Made by a program: the position numbers and the translations under genes. A stretch of DNA of 64,000 nucleotides from Burkholderia contaminans (GTDB taxonomy: Bacteria > Pseudomonadota > Gammaproteobacteria > Burkholderiales > Burkholderiaceae), in the NCBI RefSeq assembly GCF_029633825.1, contig NZ_CP090641.1, positions 558,001-622,000 on the forward strand, given 5' to 3'. Within the stretch, counting starts at the first letter, position 1. Each line of letters opens with the position of its first letter. Shown one piece after another: positions 1 through 13,200 of the stretch. The notes under the pieces were generated by a model. That model was not told the origin of the DNA. It saw only the letters and a list, made by a program, of their open reading frames with translations, and did not search any database.

Positions 1-1093
1 GGGTATTGGCGGGAACGCGTTTGTCGCCAACCAGCCGACCTACCTCGCCGCAAATCTCACGTGAACGGTTGATTTTGCGAATGTCGACATAACGCTACTC
101 GACGCGGATATCAAAGCATATTCAACCGGACTCGGTGCGACCAACGGACCACTGATTCAGATTCCGTACGTCGTTGCCCCTATCACGATCCCGATAGTTA
201 ATGGACCAATCGTGACCAGCACGACGACGCCGCAAACAACGCCCAACCAAGCCCACAGCGTCGCGCTGAACGACGATGACCTCTGCGGTATTTTCTCGGG
301 CAAACTCTCGAACTGGAATCAGGTGACCAATCCCGAAACAGGTTCGCCGTACACTCTCAATGCGCCTATCACGGTCGTCTATCTTCCGAGAGGGGACGAA
401 GGCACGAACAAGATGTTGAGCCGCCATCTGGCATCTGTTTGTACACAGTCCAATACGGCCGTAGGTGTCACGTTCGTCGAGTCGATCATGTTCGCTGCTT
501 CATTCCCGAACGCCCATGTCCCGAACAACTTCGTCAGTGCGGCGGGAAGCGGCGACCTACGCCGTGCTCTCTTGTCATCCCAAGGTGCCGCGATCGGTTA
601 CCTGAGTCCTGCCTATGCGAATACGTTCCTTGCTGCTTCTAGCTCGGTCGTAACTGAATCAGGCGCAGCGCAATTACCAGTGGCGAGCCTTCTGAATTCA
701 ATCGATGGAAAATACTACGCCCCGACCCATGCAAATGCGACGGTGGCGTTCGGTACGGCGGCAGCACCGGACAATAAAGTCACTGCAACCAATCCGGCAG
801 CCTGGGTGCCCAACATCGGCAACCCGCCCGCCGGATATCCGCTTTCGTTCACGAGCCAGATCATTGTGAGTCAATGTTACTCAAATCCGACCGTTATATT
901 AGCGATGCGCGATTTCCTGAGCATTCACTACACGAATGTCAATTTTGCGTCGCTTATTCAAGGTAATGGTTTCGGCACGATCCCGTCGAATTTTCAGTCG
1001 GCCATTTCGAACACATTCCTTAGTAACGTCAACGGCTATAACCTTGACATTGGTAATGCGAGTGTCTGTTCTGGCCAGGTGACCGGTCGCTAA
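1..1093 (+). pseudogene. PstS-like phosphate-binding protein, partial, with in-frame stop
   Basis: Periplasmic substrate-binding-type protein of the PstS/phosphate-binding superfamily; its start lies left of the window. Visible marks are the LCGIFSGKLSNWNQV segment, typical of PstS-like proteins, then an ITVVYLPRGDEGTN phosphate-loop-like stretch and IGYLSP. The reading frame is open from base 2 but is broken by TGA at 62-64, between ...AANLT and TVDFANVDIT.... Coding similarity continues in the same frame on both sides, so this looks like a single Trp-to-stop change (TGG to TGA) and not a real gene start. The first ATG after the stop is at 212, inside the conserved domain. Either the gene is inactivated, or it is read through, or the base call is wrong. 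It converges on the large exoprotein gene. Confidence 0.6.
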
Positions 1094-1210
1094 GCTGTCT
1101 TCGGAAAACCTTTTGACGTTATGACTCGGTTCTTGGAACTCGACGCGTCGAACGCTTCGCCCCCCCGGTGATCCGCGTTAGCGTTACTCACCCCGTTTCC
1201 TGCCGATATG

Positions 1211-1240
1211 AAAACGAGCCATCAGCCCATCTGGCGGCTC
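1211..1240 (-). terminator. Rho-independent terminator of the exoprotein gene
   Basis: Read on the minus strand, GAGCCGCCAG and CTGATGGCTC form a 10-bp stem with one mismatch and one G-T pair around a 5-base loop, followed by GTTTTC. It lies about 20 bases after the stop of the 4,256-residue exoprotein gene. Confidence 0.65.
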
Positions 1241-1256
1241 GCTTCGTCTTCACTTG

Positions 1257-4200
1257 TCAAATCTTGCCCAACCGTGCACGCTCCTCGGCCGTGAGAACCG
1301 CCCTCTGCGACGGCCCCGCCTGACCAAACCCGAGAATCGACACCGAACTCGACGCGTCGTAGCCTACCTGCTGTTTGTGCTTCTTCCCGCCGTCCCCCCC
1401 CGCATCGCCGAACCCCTCGACCTGCACCGAGATCGTCCAGCGACGTGACGACACACCGGATGCGTTGTTCTTGGCCATATCCTGGGCGACCTGGGTCGCA
1501 GCCGATGCGGCTGCACTCGCAGCCGTGAGCGCGCCGGTATTCACCGCCTGCACGAGCGGAATGCCACTCGCCTTGCCGGTTACCTGGATATTGTCCGCGT
1601 TCACGACGCGCAGTGCCGCGACGTTCAGGTTGCCGGCACGAATACCCGCATCGCCCGCATCGACCGTACCGCGCGGTGCAATCAGGTTGATCGTGCCGAG
1701 CGGTACGCCCGGAACGCTCTGCAGTGTCGCGATACCCGCGCCGGTGACTTGCCCGCGTGCATCGACCGTGCAGTAGTGGTTCGCATCGCAAACATATTGC
1801 GGGGCCGGCGTATCGGCTGACGATTTCGCACCCTTGCCCGCGTTGATATCGCCGTTCGAGCTCCAGATCGTCATGTCTCCGCCCTGCTCGGTGAAGATCC
1901 GGCTCTGCGCGAGCAGCACGCTACGATCCGTGAAGATATCGATATCCCCCTGTTCGAGCGTGAGAATCCCCATCGTCCCGGGCCCGGCGATCACTTTGCC
2001 GCTGGCATCGATGATCTGCGGCGGCGCAGAAGTGCTGCCGATCAACGCCTGCCCACCAGGGCCGAGGATCGTGACGTTGCCGCCCTGCTGGGTCTGGATG
2101 GTCGTGCTGCGAATGTCCAGATCGCCCGTGTCGAGCATCTTGTTCGAACCGTTGCTGCCTCCGCCGAGATTGTTGGCCGTGTATCCCATCGAGGCGGGGA
2201 ACATCGTATTGATGGCCTCGTATCCGCGCGCATATTTCTGATAGTAAGGACTGGCGGGATTGTTGTAGTCCTCGCCGACCGCAGTCAGCACCTTGAACAG
2301 CACCTGCTCGGCAAACAGTTGCTGGACATATTGCGGTAGCGCCCTGAATTTCGACCATGCTTCGTCCGCGCTCAACGGCTTGACCGCCGGCTGATCGTTG
2401 ACCAGCCCCGAATCGACCGAGAGTCCGGCCTCGTATTGCTCCATGAACGTGATGAGCGCCGGCGTCGCACTGGAAACACCGGCGACCGACTTCGCCGGAT
2501 CGACATACGTCGAGATGAACGACGCAGTGTCGATGCCCGGCCCCACACCGAACAACACATTGACGCTCGCGCTTTCATGCGGCAAATACGGATTGTTTGC
2601 GTTGCCGATTGCGTCGATGCCGGTTGGAAGCCCGGAGACATAACTCCCGCTGCCCAGGCTCAAATAAGCTTGAGCCTGACTCGTCAACGGTCCGATGTTC
2701 CTGCCGGCTTCGACATCGAACGTGCCCGGACCGCCGAGCACCAACGCGGGTATGACGGCGCTCGTCGAACGAATGAGCGGTGTATCGTAAATATCCCGCC
2801 CTGCCACGATGCGGGTCACGTCCGACTTGCGCAGGTTCTGCCCCATGAACGAGAGATTGACGATGTCACGGCCAGCCTGGATCAATGCGGCCTTGTCGAT
2901 CGCGACGGGCACCAGACCGCTGTACAAGCCGGCATAGGCGCCGGTCGTCTGCAGCATGCCATCGACAATATCGCCGTTCAAACTGTAGATCCGTGCGGGT
3001 ACGACATCGCCGCCGTGCAGGGCAACCGGATCATGCGCTGCCGCGGTTGCGAGCGCCGGATTCACGACGAAGACATTCGGCTCGACGGGTGAAGGCATCG
3101 CGGAAGGATCGACATCGAGCATACCGAACACCGGCCGCCCATCGGAAGCCAATCCATTGATGCTCGACAGATTGACCGACTGGTCCGCGATCAGACTCAG
3201 ATTGCCCGACGCCGATGGATACAGCTCACCGCTCGCCGCTACCGTAATGCCACCGGTGAATGCGGTCAGATTCACCGAGGCTGGCAGAATGGACGACAGG
3301 TCGACCCTGCCGGGTGTCTGCGTTGCGGTTGCACCGCCGCCAATCAGGTCGACCGCCGCGAGCGTGCCGATCGCCACGTCACCTGTCGTCGACGAGATAT
3401 TGACGGCCGACGTCGACGAATACCCCTGCATGTCGGCTTGCTGGCGGTATGCGGCAAGCAACGTGTTGTTCTGCACATATGACGGATCGAATACGCGCCC
3501 AATGCTGGCGCCTTGTCGCGCATTCACGTTGAGTACGCCGTCCTGCGTCGCCAGCAACGTATCCACCGTGACGGGCGGTTGACCGTCAAGTTGCGCGGGC
3601 GCGGTAACGTCCGATCCGATCTTCCCGCCGGCCGCAATGGTTCCGGTTCCTTTGGCGACGAAAAAGCCGCCGCTCAGAATGTCTCCGCCAGCCCGCACCG
3701 ACAGGTTGCCGCCGCCAACCGTATTGACGGTCGGCGTGTCTGTCCGAGTTCCGGTCAGCCACCATGTGGTCGGCAACGACACCGACAGGTCCGAAATATT
3801 TCCTCCAGCCGATACGGACACATTCCCGCCCGCACTTAATACACCTTGATCGAATGCGCCGAAGTTGATCGACGTCTGGACGGTCTGCATTACGGGATTG
3901 GTGGCACCGACCAGCCCTGTCGGATTGCCGATCTGCATCCACTGCCACCAGAACTGACTGATATTGGCGCCCTTCTGACCGGTCACCGCGCCGTTTGTGT
4001 CGGTCAGGTATTCAGCGCCAGTGATGTCGCCCTGCGCGCGAATCGTGATGTCACCGGCTGAATCGGGGTTGACGGCCGGCGTAACGAGAATGTCCTGATA
4101 GCCGGTTCCGGCATGTACGATCGCCAACGTCGGCCCCCCCGAAGGCGCGGACGCCACCGGCGCCCCCGCCGTGTAAATCACGCCCGGCACGGTCACATCC

Positions 4201-7200
4201 GCATCGTTCGCTTGTGCCGCGGCAGCATTGAACAATGCAATGCCGTTACCCGCTGCCACGTCGATGGCTCCAGTACCGGTACGAAGCATCGTGGGCGCGA
4301 GCACGGCGAAACCGCTGCTGTCGACATACGTGGCGTGCCCATCGAAGACAACGCTCTTGCCGTCCGTCTTTCCGCCTGCCGGCAGAGCCTGAAGCGCGAG
4401 CGGATTCGTGCTGTTCAGATCCGCACCCGCCACTACCCGGAACGAACTGCTCGCGCCGCCCGCTAGCGATGCAGACTGCAGCGGAATTGGATTGATAGCA
4501 ACGGGCGTAGGCGACGGTGAGTTGTCGGTCACCGCCGGAAGGCTGATCGTGGGTGTCGTGATGACGGAAACAGGCTGGACGGCCGGTGCCGCTAGCACGT
4601 CCACCAGAGGATTCTTGCCGCTCTGAATCTTGAATTGCACCGAGTCGGCGAGGTATTTCTGATACTGATTCAGATAAATCAGGTACGAGCCCGGATTCGC
4701 GGCCTGCTCGGCGGCCGATGGGGCAACCGGGCCCTTCGGCTGCCCTGTTACAACCGAACCGTTGCCGTTGATTCTCAACTTGTAGACGATACCGATATTG
4801 TTGTAATTCGGATCGTAGTTCAGTGCCGACGAAAGACTGGTCGCCTTCTGGTCGAGAAAGTTCGCGTACGCCATGTAGAGTGCGTAGTACTCAGCGACCT
4901 CGTCAGGCGTACCGCCTGCCGGCACTCCCGGGGCGAATGCGACATTCTTTGACGCGTAGTACCAGATTCCATAGCCGTAGACTGCGTTGTAACCCGACGG
5001 CAGCTTGAAGATGGCATCGGCTTCACCCGAGGTCGACAACGGCGGCACCGCAATCGTCCCCCCACCGCCCAGCGGGTTCGCGATCTGGAAGAACCCGTCC
5101 GACAGGCTCGCGTTCACCTTGACATTGTTCTCGGCGCGCAGCGTCACGACCGGCGCCTGCCCGTCGAAGCGGAACGCGAGATTCGTCGGCGATGCACCCG
5201 CGCCAAGGTTCCAGTTCGTCAGCACCTGGATGTCACCGCCATTGATTGCGGAACTCGGGTTGTCGAGCTCGATTCCGGGCACGATGCGCGTATTCGCAAT
5301 GTTCTTGCCGGCAAACGGATCGACCAGCGTATCGAGTCCGTGCTGCACGAACCCCATCAGCGTACCCGGCGCCGCCGTCGAGGCATCGCCGTTCTGATAT
5401 CCGTAGAAAGTCTGGTGATCCGTATTCGCACCGTTGCTCGCCGGTGCGAAATACATGTTGTTCAGTCCGCCGAACCCGATCGCGCTATTGCCCCCCTGAA
5501 GCTGCGCCTGCGTGACGGTCGCCGTTGCACCCGTCGCCTGGTTCGTCAGCGTGCCACCGCCTGAACCGTCCGGCGCGAACGAAAACGTCGCCGGCGTGCC
5601 GGACGTGCCCTGCGCGGTAAACGTGCCTGCCAGCAAATATCCGCTACGGTCATACCATCCAGCCGGATCGATAACGCCATCGAAGTGCTTCGCGCCCGTC
5701 GTCGCATCCGTCGTGCTCCATACGGCATATGCCTCGAGCGAAGTCGCACGCGAGCCGACAATTCCTTTGCCGTCGTTGAATGCTTCGGGTAGGTTGATCT
5801 TCACACCGCTGTCGATCAGCAGCGGCGCACGGAAATTCACCGTGCCACCCGACAAACCGCCGGCGGTCCCACCCGACACGTCGATCAGCGCATTCGCGCC
5901 GAGCGTAATCGTGCCGGCATTCGCGCGCAAAACATTCTCGTAGCCGTAAGTCGTGTTGTATGCGATCGAATCGCCATTTGCATCGACGATCGTCGGGTCG
6001 AATAGCGCTGCTGTGCCAATGTTGACTTTGCCGCCTCGCTGGTGCGGGTCCGAACCGCGCGCCAGCAACGCACCTTCGACATCCACGCCGTTGCGGCCAT
6101 ACAAATCGATCGCACCGCCTGCCTTGCCGGATGCGTCGATCGTCCCAAGCACATTCACGTTGCCGTTCGCCGTATCGGCCGAGCTACCCGATCCGCCGTC
6201 GGCCGTCAGCAGCACTGAATTCGCGCTCAGCGTGTTGCCCTGCGACAGCGTCAGGTTGCCCGTCTTCGTACGGATCGCGATCGACTGGTTCACGCCGCTA
6301 GAAGCGAGCGTCTTCGACAACGCGTCGAGGTCGGCCGCGCCACCGGTATTCAGCGAGAACGAGCCGCCCGCAATGCCGCTCGCCGCAGCGCCCTTGATCG
6401 TGCCGTTCAGGTTCACGACCTGCTGCGGCGCCGAGAGCGACAAGCTGCCTGCCGCGCCACCGCCGCTGGCCCCCGAGAAATCAAGCGTTGAGCCGGCCTG
6501 TACGTCAACGGTGCCGGCATCGGCCGTCAGCGTAATCGACCCGGCCGGCGCGTAACGCATCACGTCGAAGAACTGCTTCGATACGCCCGCCGAACTGACC
6601 GTCGATCCATTGCCGATCGTCAGGTTGCCGCTCGTCGCTTCGAGCGTCACGTTGCCCGCCGGCGCACTGATCGTCGCGCCGTTGTCGGCAACCGTGCCGC
6701 CGATGAAGATCAAAGCGCCGCCAACCGCGCCGCGCGTCAGCGGCGTACCCGACGCACCATTGAGCGTCAACGTGCCCGTCGTCTTCACCGCGGCAGCCGA
6801 GCTCGTATCCGCCAGGTAGACTGGCGCATTCAGCGTCACCGGCAGCGCACCGAAGTCGAATGTTCCGGTTCCTTGCCCGACTACGCCACCGGTCGCATTC
6901 ATCGCCGCCGAGCCGAAACCGCTCGCCGTCTTCGTGCCGCTGCCAAAGTCGATCTCCTGCGCATTGACCGTCAGCGTGCCGCTCCCGACCGTCGTCGTGC
7001 CGGGCGTGGCACCCATCTCGTTCGTGAACGCGACCTTCTGCGCATTCAGCGTCACGTGCCCGCCATCGCTCGTGAACATGCCCGCGCTCAGATCGATGCT
7101 GTTGCCGAATGTCGCGTTCACGTCGCCGATGAAACCGATTGCGCCGTAGCTGCGCAGCGTCACCTGCTGAGCGTTCGCGAACTGGGCGAGACCGGCCGGA

Positions 7201-10200
7201 TCGACCACGAAGCCCGGCAGGCCGGCCGCCGCGCTACCGCTCGCGTTCGTGAACGTAATTGCCGAGCCGTCGGCGGTAATCGCCTTGGCGGAGAGCGCCG
7301 CAGATGGATCGACCTTCAGGTTGCCGGACGAGTCGAGCAGCAACGCCTGGCCACCCGCGAGCGTCGCGCCCGCGCCAACCGTCAGCAGGCCCATGCCAGT
7401 GCCACCCGTGCGTGCGAGCGGTACCATCGCGCCGTTGGACACGCGCAGCAGCGCGCCATCGCCGGCGATCGTGATCGGCTGATCCTTGGCTGCCGGGTAA
7501 TCGCCCTGCGCGGCAATCGATGCACCGGCGTCGACGCGCAATCCGTTCGCTGCGTTCGGATCGCCGTTGCTGGCGTCCGTCTTTGTGACCAGCAGAATCT
7601 CGGGACCCTTCAGCGGCGTGCTCCCGTCGTTCGACACGACGACGCTATTCGCGATCGGCGTGATCATGACACCGCTCGACGTCGCCGAACGCGTGCCGCC
7701 GATCAGCAGGCTGCCTGCGGTCAGCGAATCAAGCGCATCGCTACCGATCTGCAGATAACCTGGCAGCGCCGCAGCACCGTTGCCGGTGATCTGGATGTCC
7801 TGCGACGCGATGTCGACCTCGGCCGGCGCACCGCCCGCGCCGGCGGACGCATTCAGTGTCGCGCCGAGCGTCAGCGCCTTGGTTGCGGCCAGCACCAGTT
7901 GGCCACCGTCTACCGGCAACGGCGGTGTCACGTTGCCCTTGGTCGAAGCGAGTTTCGTGAAATACGCATTCGCGCCGGTCAGCGTGTACTGCGAATATTG
8001 CTGCCACACGCTGTTCGATTGCACGTTGAACAGCGTCGGTGTCGCGCTGCGGCTGCCCGTCAGCGCATCGGCAAAGTAGCCGGCCGTCACGACCGTGCCA
8101 TCCGGCAACACCTGGCTCGCGCCCGGCGCGACATTGCCTGCGATGTTCGACACCGTGACGCGATACGCGCCCGGCACTGTCGCGTACTTTCCCGGCAGCA
8201 GCGTGTAATAGCCGGCCGGCAGCCCCGGTACGCCCGACAGATACACGGCCTTGCCGACCGCATCGTTCATACCGGCCTGGGCGACGCCGAGCGCCGCCGT
8301 GGCGGTCGTTGCCGTGCCGTTCGCATTGGTCGAAGGCTGCACCGTTTGCGCGAACGTCGGGTCATAAGCCGCGACCGGCGATTGCTTGCCCGGCAGAATC
8401 GCATAGACGTTGCCGGCTCCGGCATTGACCGGCACCGCCGTCCCGCCCTTGCCGCCCGCGTAGCTCACGTTGTATTGCGACAGCACATCACGCGTACCGC
8501 CCGTGCCCGGCACCCATTCGGCCGCCTGCAGGTCGCCCCCACCCGACAGGTCGATCGTCGCCCCCTTGTCGAGCGCGACGTTGCCGGCGTTCACCCCCAC
8601 GTATTTCGCAGGCGGCGCGGTCAAGTCGGGCGTCGTGTTGCCGGCGACAGGATTGAACTGCCACTCGACCCCGTCGACCGTCGTGCCATACGGAATCACG
8701 TTGCCCTGGTTTGAGACCGACGTCACGCTCCCGCTTGCCAGCTTGACCGATTCCGTCGCAACGAGCGGCAGCCCGCCGAATTGCGCCTGCGTCGCCGCAT
8801 TCGACGGATCGCCGACGCCGAACACGAGCGTGCCGGACGGCGCACGCACCGTGCCGCCTTGCACGATGTGCGTTGCGTCCACGAACAACGTCCCGCCCGC
8901 GGACAGCGGCGTGCCCGATGCGCCGTTCGACGAGAACGTAACCGTCGTGGGTGCGGGTTTGCCGTTTGCCGGATCGATCGGGCCAACTGCATCGACGACG
9001 AACGTACTGCCGGTCGACGGGTACAGATCGGCCGCCTTGAAGGTCAGGTCGCCCGGCGTATAAAGCATGCCGGGCGTCAGGCCCGGTGTCTGCGTCTGGC
9101 TGACGTTCGTCGAACTCAAGCGGATGTCGCCGCTGCTCGTGAAGTTCGCTCGGCCAAAATTGTTGAGCTGAACCTGATTCATCAGGTCGATGAACGACGC
9201 GTTCACGGTTAGCGTCGCATTCGACATCGCCGGGACCGGCGTGAATTTTGGCGCCGACGGCCGAATCATCGGCCCCGACAACGCGACGTACGGCGCGTTG
9301 ATTTCCACTGCCGCGCCGAGCGGCGCTTGCGGCGCCTGTGCCAGCACGGTATTGACGACCGGCACGATCGTGCCGTCAGGCTTGCGCACCGGCGTCGACA
9401 GCAGCGTCGACAACTGTCCCATGTCGACGGCTGCAAGTCGCCCCGCATTCAAAGTCACCGACTCCGGAAGCGACAACGTCACGTTGCCCGCGAACAGGAT
9501 CGGTGTCGGCGACACGCCGTTCAGATCAGGCGGCGTGGCCGTACCGAGCACCAGGTTCGCAATGCCGGACCCGGTCAACCTGTCCGCCGCAAACTGCAGC
9601 ACACCGTTCGGCTGGCCGATCGGCAACCCGGTCGTCGGATCGATCGCCGACGTGAAATCCTGTCCGGGCGTCAACCCCGTGGGCACGAGTGTTCCGCCTT
9701 GCCGCACGACCAACGCCGTACCGCTCGCGCCGTCATTCTGATGCGGCAGTATCGTCAGCGTGCCGCCGCGCGCCTGGGTCGCGCCCGGACGCCCCACCAG
9801 CGTTGCGTCGGCAAACAATCCGTTCGCCGCCGAAAGTGTGATCGATCCCGCATCGCTCCATACCGGTTGCGACGCGTATCCCCCATTTGCCTGCAACTGG
9901 TCGAAATTCGCCGAGGTACCGGACACATCGATTTTCGAGCCTGCCTGCGCAACCACGTAGCCCGTATCGCTCGACATCGTCACCGAACCGCCTGGGAGCA
10001 CCTTTCCCGCGTTCGGCACGACCGTCGTCCCACCCATCTTGACCGGCGCCGCGAGCGGATTGGCCAATGCCGTACCCGACACGTCCAGTGAAGCATCCGC
10101 GCCGAGCCACACCGATTGGCTCGAGCTTCTGAAACCACTGTTGAACTGGCCCGCCTGTGCATACGTGCCGTTCCCGTCCGCGCTCAGCGTGATCGACCCG

Positions 10201-13200
10201 CCCGGTGCAATGATCGAGCCGAGTACCGTGACCTGCGCCGGCGAGCCAAGGCCAACGCTTGCACCGGCGTCCGTGTGAATCGACGCTCCTTCCGACAGCG
10301 TGACCGCGCCGGTGACGCCCGGATAGGTGGGCGCCGCGCCGGCCGGGCTGCGCCACGACGTATCGTTGCCGGCCGTCAGGACAAGATTCGTTGCCTGCCT
10401 GTGATAGGCATCGAGCTGGCCAATCGTGGTCAGCCCCCCCGCCGACAGGTTCGCACCCGTGCCCGCCTGCTGAAGCGCGAGCATGTCTGGAATACGGTTC
10501 AATTGCGTGACGGCAACCGACGCGCCGGGTGCGACCGTCGTGTCGTAGAACGCATTCAGCACATACTTGCCAAAGCCCTGCCTCGCGAAGAAGGTTTCCG
10601 GGAGATAGATATCCCACGGCGACGCTGCGGCCTCTGCACCGCCGATCCGGAATCCGAGCGCCTGCAGCGTCAGCGTTCCTCCCCCCGAAAACCCTTCGCT
10701 CAGGATCGTGCCGCCCAGTGCGATCGTGCCGGCCGTCGGCTGTGCGGTCGGCAGGGTCGGCGCGCCGTCCGACGCGCCAAACTGCTTCAGAGGTGTCGCG
10801 GAATACGCCTGCAACGTCACGTTCCCGCCTCGTCCGGCAGGCACGCCGTTCTGCATCAGCATCTGCCCGTTCGACAGCAGGTCGCCGCCGCTTGACACGT
10901 CCAGTACGCTACCGGGCTGCAGCAGCACCGAACCCGAGGTATCGCCGAACAACCCGCCGCCGACGACGTTCGATCCAAGCAGCGCAGACAGCGTAATGCT
11001 GCCGCCGTTGATGAACTGGCTGTTTCCGGGTGTCGTGCCCGGTGCCGCTTGCACATCGTTGTTCACCCACTGCCCTGCCGCGCTGATCCCGCCCTGCGGG
11101 CCGACGATCACGTTGCCACCGCTCGTGATCGAGATCGATCCCGACGGCACGGACAACCGCCCGGCCACGTTGACGTCGGTACCCGGCACCGGGCTGTTCA
11201 AGGTAATGGACCCACCCGGTTGCAGGTTCAGCTGCGTGCCCTGCGGAACCACTACCCCCTTGCCGCCGACCTTGTCCTCGGTGACGTTCAGGTTCGCGAA
11301 ACCGCCGTTATTCAGCGTCGCGACCGGTACCACGGTGGTCGTGAGCACGTTGCGCGGATCGTTCGCGGGCAGCGCCTGCAGTGCCGTCTTGTCGAGCGGC
11401 GTATCGATCGAGAATCCCGGCGCGATGTCGGCGAGCTTCGGCGCATTGTCCTGCAGCACAACCAGGCCCGCCGTGCCAGACGCGACGTCACTGTTGTTCG
11501 ACGTCAGGTGCACCAGCGCGGCGCCGTCGAGCTTCGGATCGGCGCCGAGGTTGAACGTCCCGCCGCTCGGCAGGCTGTTGCCCTGCATCTGCTTCGCACC
11601 ACCGAACGCGTGCGCGCTGATGTCGCCGTCGAGCACCGTGGACTGCAGCCCGTAGATATCGAGCGTGCCTGCGTTCCCGCCGACGATGTAGTCGCCCTGA
11701 TAGCCGCCCATCGTCAGCAGCGGGTTGTACCACGTCTTCGTCACGCCCCAGCGCGGATGCGATTCGACGAACTGCCCCGCGATGCCGACGTACGTGTCGT
11801 ACGGGCTCGCCTGTCCGATCGGCACGAGCGCGCCGTTGGCGCCGACGAGCCGCGTCGTGTTGACGATCCCGCCGTCGTAATGCACGTAGCCGCCGTTCAG
11901 GTTCATCGACGAACCGGTCGCGGTCATCACCTCGTTGCCCGACAGCGTGATCGAGCCGCCATTGGTCAACAACTGGTCGACCGTGCGCGGAATCAGGTTC
12001 ACATAACCCGACAGATTCAGGATCGGGCTGCCGACCCATTGCACGCCGTCGCTGCGCGTGCCCGTCAGCGTGCTGTCGAACACGAGATTCTTGTACCCGA
12101 GCAGGAAGCCGTTGCGCAGCAGCGGCGAATCGGCGAGTTCGTTCTGGCCGATGCGGTCGACCGTCACGAGCGTCTGCCCGATCGGCACCTCGACGTTCGC
12201 GAGGCCCGACACGTCGATCGTCGCGCCGGTGTCGACATAAATCCGGCCTGGCACGGCGGTCTGGCCGGCCGGCGCTTGCGCGCCCGATGCCGAAGGCGTC
12301 AGCGCCGCAACAGATACTTTCGAACCGGGCGCCTCGATCAGCGAACCGCCCTGGAACCACACCGAGCCGGCCGTCATGCCGATGCTGCCCGGCGTGAAGG
12401 TCGCGCCGGGCGTCGACGGCGTCGTCTGGCCATTGCCGTCCGGCATTACCGTGGTCACCGAATCCGGGCCGAAGCTCAACAGGCCGGCGCGGTGCGTGTC
12501 GTTGGCGCCACCGGTACCGTCCGTCGTCTGAAGCGATTGACCGAGATAGGCCGCCCCGGTTGGATTGTTGGAAAAATATTCGTCGACCGTGGAAATCGTG
12601 ATCGTGCCGGGCGAATTGACGCTCGTCGTCACGCCCACCACGCCATTCTGCGCGACGCGGCTGCCGAGCAGATTCACATTGCCGCGCGCGGCCTCGACGA
12701 TGCCGGTATTGGTCAGCGTACCGGCCGGCGTGATGTCGGTCATCTGGCCATTCGGGCCGAGCAGCGTGATCTTTCCGCTCAGCTCCGGCAGCAGCACCTG
12801 CGGATTCGTCGTGGCGCCGCTGTTGGGCCGCAGGCTTACCCCGACGCCGGCCGCCAGCACCACCTGCCCGTCCGTCGCCTTGATATGCCCCGCGTTCGTC
12901 ACGTTCGGTGCGGCGATCATCACGAAGCCGCCATCGCTCGCGTTGCCGTTCGCGTGCGTGGTAATCGACGCGCCCTGTTCGATCGTGACGTCACCCCACG
13001 GTTGATACTGGCTCGCGGAGGTAAGGTTGACCTGGTTGCCCAGACCGAGCACCTCGTTCGGAAGCCTGCTGTTGCCGTTCAACCCGCCCGAGCTGCCCGA
13101 CTCCGGATACGCGAGCCCGCCCGTCGTCCCGGCCGGCAGGCTCAGGAACTGTTTGTTGCTCGCGACGATCCCCGCCGCATCCTGCGCGAGACTGTTGTCC

